This document shows positions 1 through 6,702 of a stretch of 22,895 bases of DNA, in pieces. Location of the stretch: IMG/VR virus record IMGVR_UViG_3300006920_000267, positions 1 through 22,895 of that record. One strand, written 5' to 3'. Source of the stretch: a virus. The position numbers and the translations under genes were made by a program. The notes below the pieces were generated by a model. It had not been told where the DNA came from, did not search any database, and saw only the letters and a list, made by a program, of their open reading frames with translations. Each line of letters opens with the position of its first letter. Position 1 is the first letter of the stretch.

Positions 1-842
1 ACTTTCAAGTGGGTCGTCTTTTCTTGACCATGCATTCTTGTTGGGCCATGAGCAATTAAGCTACGACTGACTAAAGTTGTATCCCAAGTAGTATCAATAT
101 CACCGTTATCAGCAATGATAAGATCAACGTTAACACCACTTTGTATTGGGTTTTCTTCTGTTCCGATAAGCAAAGTGCCAGTGGTATCCACAAACATAGT
201 ATCGAAAATCATCTTGGAGTCCACATCAGGAGAGAAAGTTAATACACCGTTAACAAGAACCAGAAATAAACGTGCATCAGAAACATTATCATAAGTGACA
301 GTGATACCATCTTTAATTAATACTTGTGCATTATCTCCAGGTACTTCACCCTCAGCCCAAGTGTTTGTATCAAACCAAGAGCCGTTATTGGTAGCTTGGT
401 GTGTTACACTCTCAAGCAAAAATAAACTCAATACAGCAGCATGTTCATCATGCTTAGCAGTTCCAGAAGTATGTGGATTAGTTGGGTCCGGTGTTGGTGT
501 AGGATCTGGGGTTGCAACAGGCGTTGGTGTCGGGGATGGTGTTGAAACAGGGTTTAATAGATAGTCGCAATGCTTACGCCATTGTGATGGGTTGCCAAAA
601 ACCGCACTATTGCAAGCAATAGAGTCATCCACTTGTAGGTAGAAGTAGTTATTACCAGACCCGTAGCGAACTAATGAGGGAGCAGGGACAATACAGACTT
701 GCTCACCGCGTGAACAGAAAACCCAATCCTCTTCAGGGGGAGTGGTCTGGGCATATGAGACACTAGTAACGGCAAGAATTGAAAAAGGAAGTAGCCAATA
801 AAGGGCTTTGTTTAAAAATTGTCTGGTTCGGGGAGCTATCAT
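1..842 (-). CDS. Secreted G8-domain protein with N-terminal cysteine module (3' end off window)
   Basis: Read directly from the minus strand: ATG at 842, then 280 open codons to the window edge, so the C-terminus is missing. Residues 1-31 are a clear signal peptide (Arg/Lys start, hydrophobic stretch 14-28, cleavage after S-Y-A31). Residues 40-94 hold four cysteines (C43, C50, C77, C92) with VRYG (58-61), VFGNP (81-85) and K90-H-C-D-Y94, a pattern I recall from secreted carbohydrate-active bacterial proteins. Residues 98-123 are a Pro/Thr linker. From about 150 the pattern is a G8 domain: GSW (154-156), TW (161-162), VPG (167-169), VTYD (182-185), NGVLTF (198-203), IGTEENPI (226-233), then HG(266) and HGQEKT (271-276). 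G8 domains (CEMIP, TMEM2, PKHD1 families) are predicted extracellular ligand or glycan binders. The Shine-Dalgarno is weak (GGAAA, 9 bases before ATG). I infer export by the host cell, not packaging. Exact function is unknown. Confidence 0.85.
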   Translation of the reverse strand, partial: MIAPRTRQFLNKALYWLLPFSILAVTSVSYAQTTPPEEDWVFCSRGEQVCIVPAPSLVRYGSGNNYFYLQVDDSIACNSAVFGNPSQWRKHCDYLLNPVSTPSPTPTPVATPDPTPTPDPTNPHTSGTAKHDEHAAVLSLFLLESVTHQATNNGSWFDTNTWAEGEVPGDNAQVLIKDGITVTYDNVSDARLFLVLVNGVLTFSPDVDSKMIFDTMFVDTTGTLLIGTEENPIQSGVNVDLIIADNGDIDTTWDTTLVSRSLIAHGPTRMHGQEKTTHLK

Positions 843-974
843 GGATATAAGTTTCCGTGTGTTTGGTAATAAACTAGGTATCTATATTAATAGCGAGCTG
901 TTAACAGGCTACCTGATCTCGGGTCTTAGGTGGTGTTTAGTTACCGGCCATTGTTGTTTCTCTTGTTATGTTCC

Positions 975-1003
975 ATTATATCCAGCAGGTATAGCGTAGT
1001 TAA
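975..1003 (-). promoter_or_regulatory. Candidate sigma70 promoter for the G8 gene
   Basis: On the minus strand TTAACT (998-1003) and a perfect TATAAT (975-980) are separated by exactly 17 bases. Transcription would start near 968 and give a leader of about 125 nt before the ATG at 842. Most other genes in the window overlap or lie within about 30 bases of the next, so an own promoter at this gap fits an independently expressed cargo gene. The 843-965 leader has no strong hairpin, only the short palindrome CTGTTAACAG at 898-907. The motif also lies in the possible -1-frame tail of the preceding gene. This is a prediction by eye. Confidence 0.5.
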
Positions 1004-1027
1004 CTAGTGGGTCTTGCCAAGGTACAC

Positions 1028-1696
1028 TTAAGAAAATCCGGTAGGAGGCCCATATTGCCAACTCCCAGGCTGAGTTAGTGTTACCCGCCTTTTACCAAGC
1101 TCTGCTGTTTGTGCCATGCTAACTGCAATATAGTATTCACTGTTATTATTCACAAAATTACCAGGAGCTTTCATGTTGTAACCACCCGTCCCAGTAGAGG
1201 GGTCGCCACCAAAATGGCCACCCCAATTTTCATTTACCCCGAACCACACCCAATCAATGCTAGTATCTATTGCTATTTTAATAACGTCACCAGCTACTAT
1301 GACGTTGGGTGGGAATATTTGCCAACCAGTACCACCGTTTGGTTGAAAATCAGCCCTGTTTACGAACGCCCACCTGGACGTGTAAAGATCGGAGTGGGTT
1401 CCAGAAGGCGTACTTAGAGCATCCAAAGAAGGTAAGTAACCATGAATCCCAAAATAGACATATTGCTCCGTAGAGGGTGGTGATGTTATTAAATTAAGAT
1501 CCACTTTCATTTCAAAGTAGTACTTACCTGTAGGTATCTTACCTGAGCTTCTAAGCCTTCCTAAATTAGTAGCCGAAGAAGCCTCTACAGTGGTTCCATT
1601 ATTAGTTAAAGAGTAACCAGTTGCCACAGAAGTTGGTACTAGCCTTCGGAATGCTGGAAGCAATTCCCCACCCATACAACCAGAAAATATATGCAT
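1028..1696 (-). CDS. SPRY-domain (concanavalin-like) phage protein, apparently truncated by a frameshift
   Basis: The frame opens further upstream, but the first 31 codons only shadow Rz1. The ATG at 1696, one base after the Rz1 stop and behind AGGG, is preferred and gives 222 residues. The core is SPRY-like: a 'GKYYFEMKVD' strand (57-66), YVYFGIHG (79-86), AGDVIKIAID (135-144) and WFGVNENW (151-158), then YYIAVSM (188-194) and PPTGF (217-221). The 'GDVI.IA.D....WFG.N..W' and final 'PPTGF' are usual in phage tail-associated SPRY proteins, where several more residues normally follow PPTGF. Here a stop follows after one residue, while the -1 frame continues for 22 residues to 966. No signal peptide is evident. 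A glycan- or surface-binding role is inferred from fold only. Confidence 0.72.
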   Translation of the reverse strand: MHIFSGCMGGELLPAFRRLVPTSVATGYSLTNNGTTVEASSATNLGRLRSSGKIPTGKYYFEMKVDLNLITSPPSTEQYVYFGIHGYLPSLDALSTPSGTHSDLYTSRWAFVNRADFQPNGGTGWQIFPPNVIVAGDVIKIAIDTSIDWVWFGVNENWGGHFGGDPSTGTGGYNMKAPGNFVNNNSEYYIAVSMAQTAELGKRRVTLTQPGSWQYGPPTGFS

Positions 1697-1697
1697 A

Positions 1698-2009
1698 CTA
1701 ATTAACCCTGTCTTCCTGTTTATCGTTATACCACTCAACCCAGCTATTATGCATGTAAAAGCACTCCTTGAACCTGTTATGGTTCTCAATGTTAGTTTTG
1801 GCCAGTGCCTCCATGGTTGGTGCTTCTATTCCAACCTCTTCCTCACATAGTCCTAAGAACCCTGGAGGAGTGTATTGTTCTATCAGTTTTATCTTTTCCC
1901 GTATAACTTCAACTTGCTCAGGGAGTGGGGTTTGAATAGAGTTGCTTGTACAACTGGTAATAGCTATCACTAAGGTCAGTGCAAGTAGTGGTTTTGTTAA
2001 GGGCTTCAT
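1698..2009 (-). CDS. Rz1: Rz1-like outer-membrane spanin lipoprotein
   Basis: This 103-residue lipoprotein has a basic N-terminus, a hydrophobic stretch (8-17) and a lipobox I17-T18-S19-C20, so the mature protein would start at C20 and be anchored in the inner leaflet of the outer membrane. A proline-containing segment (PLPEQ, then YTPPG) follows. The ATG at 2009 lies inside the Rz gene in another frame behind a good AGGAAG Shine-Dalgarno, and the two genes share 92 bases. o-Spanins work with the inner-membrane i-spanin to fuse the two membranes in the last step of lysis. At 103 residues it is longer than the lambda protein. The lipobox and overlapping position make the call firm; sequence similarity was not tested. 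Confidence 0.85.
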   Translation of the reverse strand: MKPLTKPLLALTLVIAITSCTSNSIQTPLPEQVEVIREKIKLIEQYTPPGFLGLCEEEVGIEAPTMEALAKTNIENHNRFKECFYMHNSWVEWYNDKQEDRVN

Positions 2010-2289
2010 CTAATGCTTCCTGTAGGGATATTTTGCTTTTATTTATGTCATTGTACTTCTGGTCTAGTTGCCTGATCTTCTCCATACCTTTCTGCTGCAC
2101 TTCCATAGCAGCTTGAAGTTCTTCATTAGCCCTGGTAAGCGACTCTTCAAGCTTTATGTCGAAGGCTGTCTTGTACTTTAGCTCCATCTCTGAAGTGGCT
2201 GAAGAGTGGCCGACATTATACGTGTAATAATAAGAGTAGGAGAAGAGGGCGGCTATTACGAGATAACCGTAATATTTTAATGGTATCAT
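1918..2289 (-). CDS. Rz: Rz-like inner-membrane spanin
   Basis: The 123-residue protein has a single N-terminal membrane segment (about 7-24, rich in Tyr, Ala and Leu) with a short cytoplasmic head, followed by a charged, heptad-like coiled coil from about 35 to 100. This is the standard i-spanin plan. The start codon shares its A with the stop of the upstream holin candidate (TAATG). The 3' third overlaps the start of the Rz1-like gene in a different frame, the classic overlapping spanin arrangement. Its periplasmic coiled coil should meet the o-spanin across the murein gap after the wall is degraded. Confidence 0.85.
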   Translation of the reverse strand: MIPLKYYGYLVIAALFSYSYYYTYNVGHSSATSEMELKYKTAFDIKLEESLTRANEELQAAMEVQQKGMEKIRQLDQKYNDINKSKISLQEALDEALNKTTTCTDLSDSYYQLYKQLYSNPTP

Positions 2290-2558
2290 TACTTTATTCC
2301 TCTTTTACCTATCATATCAGCTACACTATTACTCATGTACCCAACAATAAAAGCTGTTGATGCTGAAAGCTGTGCTGTGTCTTGTAAGTATATAAAACCA
2401 ACAACACAACCAAGGACACTAATAAGTGATTGGTAAGGGTTTCCCATCCAGTACTGAATAGGAGTTGGCCGCTTCTTAGTCTCTATTGATATCCTTATCA
2501 TATCTTTCATAAAGTGTATCAATAGACCGGCTACTGCCATAATTATAAGACTAGTCAT
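2289..2558 (-). CDS. Holin candidate (small multi-span membrane protein)
   Basis: This 89-residue protein has hydrophobic stretches at about 3-17, 43-58 and, more weakly, 64-78, with a basic patch between the first two (KKRP, 28-31) and a basic C-terminus (GKRGIK). Size, two to three membrane spans, and position directly before Rz/Rz1 support a holin, which would trigger lysis by forming inner-membrane lesions. The central 'P.QYW..NP' followed by a hydrophobic span and 'GYMSNSVADMIGKR' resembles small membrane proteins found in many phage lysis regions. It overlaps the upstream gene by 8 bases. It could instead be an antiholin or another lysis accessory protein. Confidence 0.62.
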   Translation of the reverse strand: MTSLIIMAVAGLLIHFMKDMIRISIETKKRPTPIQYWMGNPYQSLISVLGCVVGFIYLQDTAQLSASTAFIVGYMSNSVADMIGKRGIK

Positions 2559-3075
2559 TTTCTCGCCTACCTTCTGATTTAAGTTGGCCCTTGATTAAAC
2601 TCAGGTCGTTGCTTAGTTGTCTCATTATATCTGATAACTGATTCAACCCTGTCCAAACTTCCCTTGTTATCTCTGTTGCAGTCTCTTTCAACTCCTTGTT
2701 TATGTCCTTGGTGACTTCCCTCACCTCTCGTTCCAATAGTTTCAAACTATCTTCTATAGGGCGTACACGATCCGTTAGTAGAGACTTAACCTCTTCCTTT
2801 GTAATCTGCTGGTGTTCAAGGTATCTTACCCTTTTTTCAATATCCTTGTACTCCTCTTGGATACTCTTTATCCTGTCCTCTGCCCTAGCCTCAAGTTCAG
2901 ATAAAGATTTCTCAGAGCCCTTATGCACATTCTCAATTGCATCTGAAAATAGTTGTCGCTCCTCTTTTACTTGCTTTTCTCGCCTATTTACATTAAATAT
3001 AACATAAGTCAAAAGTAGACCTATTACACTCGCTATAACACTTACATATGCCAGCACTACTGATTGAACATCCAT
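2551..3075 (-). CDS. Membrane-anchored long coiled-coil protein of unknown function
   Basis: The 174-residue protein has one N-terminal hydrophobic segment (about 8-28) followed by an almost uninterrupted charged, Glu/Lys-rich helical region (about 30-170) with heptad-like spacing and no cysteine. The topology resembles an enlarged i-spanin or a membrane-anchored stalk. It sits between the tail fibre gene and the holin candidate, sharing one base with the former and eight with the latter, so it should be co-translated with the lysis genes. Possible roles are a lysis regulator, a second spanin-like protein or a superinfection factor. None can be fixed from sequence. No enzymatic motif is seen. 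Confidence 0.6.
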   Translation of the reverse strand: MDVQSVVLAYVSVIASVIGLLLTYVIFNVNRREKQVKEERQLFSDAIENVHKGSEKSLSELEARAEDRIKSIQEEYKDIEKRVRYLEHQQITKEEVKSLLTDRVRPIEDSLKLLEREVREVTKDINKELKETATEITREVWTGLNQLSDIMRQLSNDLSLIKGQLKSEGRREND

Positions 3076-3740
3076 TAATATTTCCCTATGGCTATCCAGT
3101 TTGCTCTGACAGTATCCGAACCAGAACGGCTAGTTCTTATTGTACTGGCTTTGAATTGACTTAAACTGACATACCATGGGCGTACATCAAGTTCGACATT
3201 AAAATAAGGTGTCGAATTACCTGTAGCACCACTCCAACCATCCCTCTTGCACTGCGGGGTTACTATTAGTATAGGCTCATTGGCATTGGTAAGTCCACTA
3301 GCAAATGCTACCGGAAATGTAGTAACAATATCCCTACTCTCAGTGTAGTAATCAGTTACACCAAACTGTATCATTATACGATTTAAGCCAAATATGAAGG
3401 TGGGGAACTGTATATAGTTTTTAGATGATGTTGTGAGTACACTAGATGTAAATGTACCATTAGGTAGCCTAGCATTAGGTGTTGTTCCACTAGCCAGATT
3501 ACTAGCGTTAACGAAGTAGTCTGAGCTATTTCCTTGAAGAAAGTTTGCATTCAATCCGCTAGAGTTTGTGTCTAAAGTTTGCACCATAGCCATAATATCG
3601 GCAGCAGTTATGCCGCTCCTTATGAGGGTTCCTAATTGGTCTATAGTTGCCCTGTAGTCTGTAGTACCTTGCTTAGTAGCTATTAGATCAGTAGTTACCA
3701 ATCCTGGTGTTGCTGGTAATTCACTTATTTGCTTAGTCAC
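3075..3740 (-). CDS. Tail fibre protein (gp53-like C-terminal domain)
   Basis: The N-terminus has the common fibre opening 'ISELPATPGLVTTDLIATKQG', in which a short head region probably attaches to the baseplate. The middle (about 60-95) reads LNANFLQGNSSDYFVNASN then SGTTPNARLPNGTF, a repeat style typical of fibre shafts. The C-terminal part (about 107-221) has FPVAFASG and ends in WIAIGKY, the pattern of gp53-like fibre receptor-binding tips ('FP.aF...P.i......W.AIG'). The 221-residue length makes it a short fibre. Start and stop both overlap the neighbouring genes by one base. No fibre assembly chaperone follows. Receptor is unknown. Confidence 0.8.
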   Translation of the reverse strand: MTKQISELPATPGLVTTDLIATKQGTTDYRATIDQLGTLIRSGITAADIMAMVQTLDTNSSGLNANFLQGNSSDYFVNASNLASGTTPNARLPNGTFTSSVLTTSSKNYIQFPTFIFGLNRIMIQFGVTDYYTESRDIVTTFPVAFASGLTNANEPILIVTPQCKRDGWSGATGNSTPYFNVELDVRPWYVSLSQFKASTIRTSRSGSDTVRANWIAIGKY

Positions 3741-4093
3741 TACACTGTCCTTTCAAATACTTGGTAAGTTTGGCCTGCTATGGTGTCAGTTCCCCGATCT
3801 ACCCATGTGTTGTTGAACCTAGCTTCAACAGTCGCCAGAGATGTACCTGCAACAAATAACTTTACATCACCAACCTCACCCTCGTGGGTGTAGGTTAACC
3901 ATATACCTAATGCATTTATGATGTAGTTATAATATTGTCTAGCGAGTGGGGCTCTGGCCCTGAACCCGCTAGTCTTTGCACTTGTTGAGGGCTCTGCCTT
4001 GTTAGTAACAAGAACAGACTCGCCTAAGTTGTTACTGACGTATTCGGCCACAGTACCCGTGGCCCAGTTATAATCTTCTACTGGTTTGGTCAT
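3740..4093 (-). CDS. Small tail protein, possible fibre adaptor
   Basis: This 117-residue protein lies between a baseplate gene and the fibre gene with one-base overlaps on both sides. Residues 45-66 (RARAPLARQYYNYIINALGIWL) resemble the 'R.Y.N..ln.i..W' helix often found near the N-terminus of phage tail fibre and adaptor proteins. The C-terminal half (75-117) is beta-rich and ends in YQVFERTV. Context suggests it links the fibre to the baseplate, but I do not recognise a named family. Confidence 0.55.
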   Translation of the reverse strand: MTKPVEDYNWATGTVAEYVSNNLGESVLVTNKAEPSTSAKTSGFRARAPLARQYYNYIINALGIWLTYTHEGEVGDVKLFVAGTSLATVEARFNNTWVDRGTDTIAGQTYQVFERTV

Positions 4094-4860
4094 TAGCTTA
4101 TCTCTGTGACTATTATTCTATTGTTGTTGTTATCTACTACAAAGTTCCCATAACTGTCAAGCAGATATGAGTTGTACGTAGAGTAACCTATTACTACTAG
4201 TTCAGCCATTGGTGTCCACTCAGTGTCAAACAACTCAGCCATCTCGTCTCCAGATGTAACTAACACTTCTCCCAGAGGAGCGCTGATTGTAAGTAAATGA
4301 GTGACAGCATCAACCACCACTTCGTAGTCGTCTCCACCACCGGTTACTAGCGTATTGTCTATAGTGACTACTTCACTAGGCACCATGGAGTCGAACTGGT
4401 TATCTACTAGAAGCCTTACGTGAACACCCACTGGAGCTATTCTTCGTATTTCCTTTATTAAGCTGTTGTTAAACCCATCCCCAGCCACGGCGTAGACAGT
4501 TGCTGGGAAGTACTCATAAAAGGTAACGTAAGTTGTTCTACAGAGCGTCCTCATACCAGATAGAAATTTCTCAGTTGTGCCGTCAGCTCCTTCCAATAAA
4601 CCTCTGGCTAGGATTCCTAACCTGTACTCAGAGTCTACTCTACCCTCCCTATACACCCCTAACCATTCTCCGACTATATCTAACATAACACCAGAGGCTG
4701 TGGATACTCCGTTAGCAGCCATAAATCCTTGCAGGTCGTCTTCTAGTCCCTGCACTGGTTGTAACCAACTTGATAATATCTCTCTGACTACAGGGGAGCT
4801 GTCAAACTCACTGAGCATAAGAGCTTTTGCTGTTTCCGTATGGTCTACTGTAGTCACCAT
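4093..4860 (-). CDS. Baseplate protein, DUF2612-like (gpI-equivalent)
   Basis: The 255-residue protein follows the J-like wedge gene, where P2 has gpI and many Mu/Pam3-type phages have a DUF2612 protein. Residues 57-95 carry the family hallmark 'GVMLDIVGEWLGV.R' followed by DSEYRLGILARG and a Gly-Thr turn (GADGT, 91-95). These proteins bridge the baseplate wedge and the fibre network. Residues 155-255 form an acidic beta-rich tail, with a DSYGNFVVDNNNN segment close to the end. GAGG lies 7 bases before the ATG, inside the 3' end of the previous gene. Confidence 0.75.
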   Translation of the reverse strand: MVTTVDHTETAKALMLSEFDSSPVVREILSSWLQPVQGLEDDLQGFMAANGVSTASGVMLDIVGEWLGVYREGRVDSEYRLGILARGLLEGADGTTEKFLSGMRTLCRTTYVTFYEYFPATVYAVAGDGFNNSLIKEIRRIAPVGVHVRLLVDNQFDSMVPSEVVTIDNTLVTGGGDDYEVVVDAVTHLLTISAPLGEVLVTSGDEMAELFDTEWTPMAELVVIGYSTYNSYLLDSYGNFVVDNNNNRIIVTEIS

Positions 4861-4862
4861 AA

Positions 4863-6314
4863 TTAAACCTCAGCTATATATACGTCTATCGTTTCTATAA
4901 AGGCATACTCAGCAGCAGCAATTGCTATTGGTGTAGTTACCCAACTCCCACCACCAGGGGCGTCACCTGATGTGGCTATCACCTGAACTTCTACCGTTAT
5001 CTGCTCCATACCCTCAGCGGCTGTGTAGATTGGGCCATACATTCTTGATGGTATAACGTCTTTACCTAGTGGTAGTGAGGTTATGTGGTTAACCACAGCA
5101 GCTACTACTAAATCCTCACCGTTGGTTGGGAATATTTCTTCACTATATAGGGTGTACGTTATGTTGACAGCGAAGCTTATCTTAGCTGGTCTGCTGTAGT
5201 CAATCGACCTAGAGACATTAGATGAATCCGTTATGACTGTCGTCGTGTTCCCGAACAATTCTATACCTATGGGCTTAGTGTTCCAGATTGATGTGGCTAC
5301 ATCATCATCTGTCCCACCAACAACCAAACACTCGTAACTATGTATAGGACGTCCATCACCATCTACGGGAGAGGTGTCTGTATTCTCTACAACGTCCACC
5401 ACACTAACACCTGGAACAGCCTCTAAGGCACCTTTAACGCTAAGGAGTGTACCTGTGCACCCGTCATTACTACCCTCTTGTATCCTTACCCGAAGTTCAG
5501 CGTCAGTCTCTAACGCTACACCGAACGTATAGTCGGAGTCGTTATTGGTTTCTATTAAACCAACAACAGGAGTTTGAACAGAATCCATAGTGTTGGCTGG
5601 TAAGCTTAGTGCTCCGAGCCCGACAGATTCTGCATAGAAATACACCTTAACTTCTGTGATATCTAGTAATGACGTTGCAATACTTACTGACAGCTCTGTA
5701 TCTACATCAGCAATTAATTCTATGTAAGTGGCTTCTTCTACGTATGTAAAAGTCCTAGTAACGTCTGCATCTATTTCTGCTAATATGCCAGCTATAATCT
5801 CAGCTTCCGTAGCACTTGCATCTGAGACGTAAGTATAACCTACAGAATTTATAGTTATAGTGTAGCTGGTTGAGTCACTGACAACTTTAACAACAAACCG
5901 GACACTATTACACTCTGTGGCATCGCCTGTTATAGCTGCTGTGTTAACCGCTGTACTAGATAACGTTGATGATTTAAACACTGTCCCAGAAGGGACTACT
6001 CTACCTTCCTCTAACCACACGTATTGAGTGGATGTTGACGATGGTAGTGCGGGCTGTCTATATACGCCCCGCAATAAACCAAGCTCCTCTAGGTGTCTCC
6101 CCTCAGCTCTTGAGAGTTTAACACTGTCAAATGCAGCTTCAATAAGATCTGCTAGGGAGGCTGCTTGGAGGGAGTATACAGAGTTTAATTGGTGGATTAG
6201 TTTGTTATTTTGGTACTTAAACTTCTTAGCTACATTAGCTATTTGATAGTCTTGTATGTTCGCTATTATTTCAGGAGAGCGAGGAACCACTAAACCGTTT
6301 TCATCAAAAGCCAT
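4863..6314 (-). CDS. Baseplate wedge protein J-like (Mu gp47 / gp6 family)
   Basis: The 483-residue length and position after the gp46-like gene fit the J-like family, which forms the baseplate wedge. Residues 35-90 have the typical N-terminal helices (SVYSLQAASLADLIEAAFDS, then EGRHLEELGLLRGVYR). A strand pair with GRVVPSGTVF (104-113) opens the beta domain. Residues about 145-225 form an inserted beta domain with SYTITINSVGYTY and a following SDASATEAEI helix, also seen in the sheath protein of this phage. The C-terminal third has the conserved wedge core, including DAELRVRIQEG and GALEAVPGVS. The start overlaps the upstream stop by one base. Confidence 0.85.
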   Translation of the reverse strand: MAFDENGLVVPRSPEIIANIQDYQIANVAKKFKYQNNKLIHQLNSVYSLQAASLADLIEAAFDSVKLSRAEGRHLEELGLLRGVYRQPALPSSTSTQYVWLEEGRVVPSGTVFKSSTLSSTAVNTAAITGDATECNSVRFVVKVVSDSTSYTITINSVGYTYVSDASATEAEIIAGILAEIDADVTRTFTYVEEATYIELIADVDTELSVSIATSLLDITEVKVYFYAESVGLGALSLPANTMDSVQTPVVGLIETNNDSDYTFGVALETDAELRVRIQEGSNDGCTGTLLSVKGALEAVPGVSVVDVVENTDTSPVDGDGRPIHSYECLVVGGTDDDVATSIWNTKPIGIELFGNTTTVITDSSNVSRSIDYSRPAKISFAVNITYTLYSEEIFPTNGEDLVVAAVVNHITSLPLGKDVIPSRMYGPIYTAAEGMEQITVEVQVIATSGDAPGGGSWVTTPIAIAAAEYAFIETIDVYIAEV

Positions 6315-6691
6315 TAGGAAACCTCTTCACTGATTGTTATAGACCCATCTAGAATTTCCAACTTAGTATCAATTGTAATCTTACCTGTAAACTGGTCTAG
6401 TGTGCTGGTGTACGAGATTATTGAAAGTATCTCTTCATTTGACAGTATTGCCTCTCTGATGTATGAATCAAATACAGCTTTGGGTGTTTTACCTAAAATG
6501 GCGACACTGTTGTTGTCGTTCTCCACCCAGGGAACCCCATAGTTTATATCTTTAAACCACTCACCCCTGAACGCCCTCATAGTCATAACAACAGCTTGCC
6601 TAGCTAGGAGGGCATTAGTGTCTATAAAGACCAGATCCCCGTCCTCTATGGCTAAGTCCCAAGTATCATAATCTAAATATAAATCACTCAT
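6314..6691 (-). CDS. Baseplate wedge protein, gp46/gp25-like
   Basis: The 125-residue protein starts with the family's Asp-rich beta hairpin (DLAIEDGDLVFIDTNA), continues with RQAVVMTMRAFRGEWF and DINYGVPW, and ends with a short beta region. These are the hallmarks of the gp25/gpW-like wedge proteins (Mu gp46), which join the sheath to the J-like wedge. The order spike, gp46-like, J-like is conserved in contractile tails. AGGG lies about 9 bases before the ATG at 6691, in the end of the spike gene region. Confidence 0.85.
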   Translation of the reverse strand: MSDLYLDYDTWDLAIEDGDLVFIDTNALLARQAVVMTMRAFRGEWFKDINYGVPWVENDNNSVAILGKTPKAVFDSYIREAILSNEEILSIISYTSTLDQFTGKITIDTKLEILDGSITISEEVS

Positions 6692-6702
6692 TAATTAATG
6701 CC

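Noticed and set aside
295-564. Plus-strand frame rich in Gly/Val opposite the G8 gene
   Set aside because: It is the complement of the Pro/Thr linker coding region; the opposite strand carries a signal peptide and a recognisable domain.
937-951. Four-codon leader frame (MAGN) in the G8 leader
   Set aside because: Too short and without a ribosome site; no attenuator structure follows.
898-1006. Two 10-base palindromes around GTTAAC (898-907 and 997-1006)
   Set aside because: Different flanks, chance occurrence likely; the second overlaps the -35 element of the promoter candidate, so it was not called an operator.
1026-1040. Programmed frameshift at the end of the SPRY gene
   Set aside because: The phase of A TTT TCT does not allow both tRNAs to re-pair in the -1 frame; an indel is the simpler explanation.
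1697-1789. Upstream extension of the SPRY frame (start at 1789)
   Set aside because: The extra 31 codons lie inside Rz1 in another frame and look unlike protein; the ATG at 1696 is well placed after the Rz1 stop.
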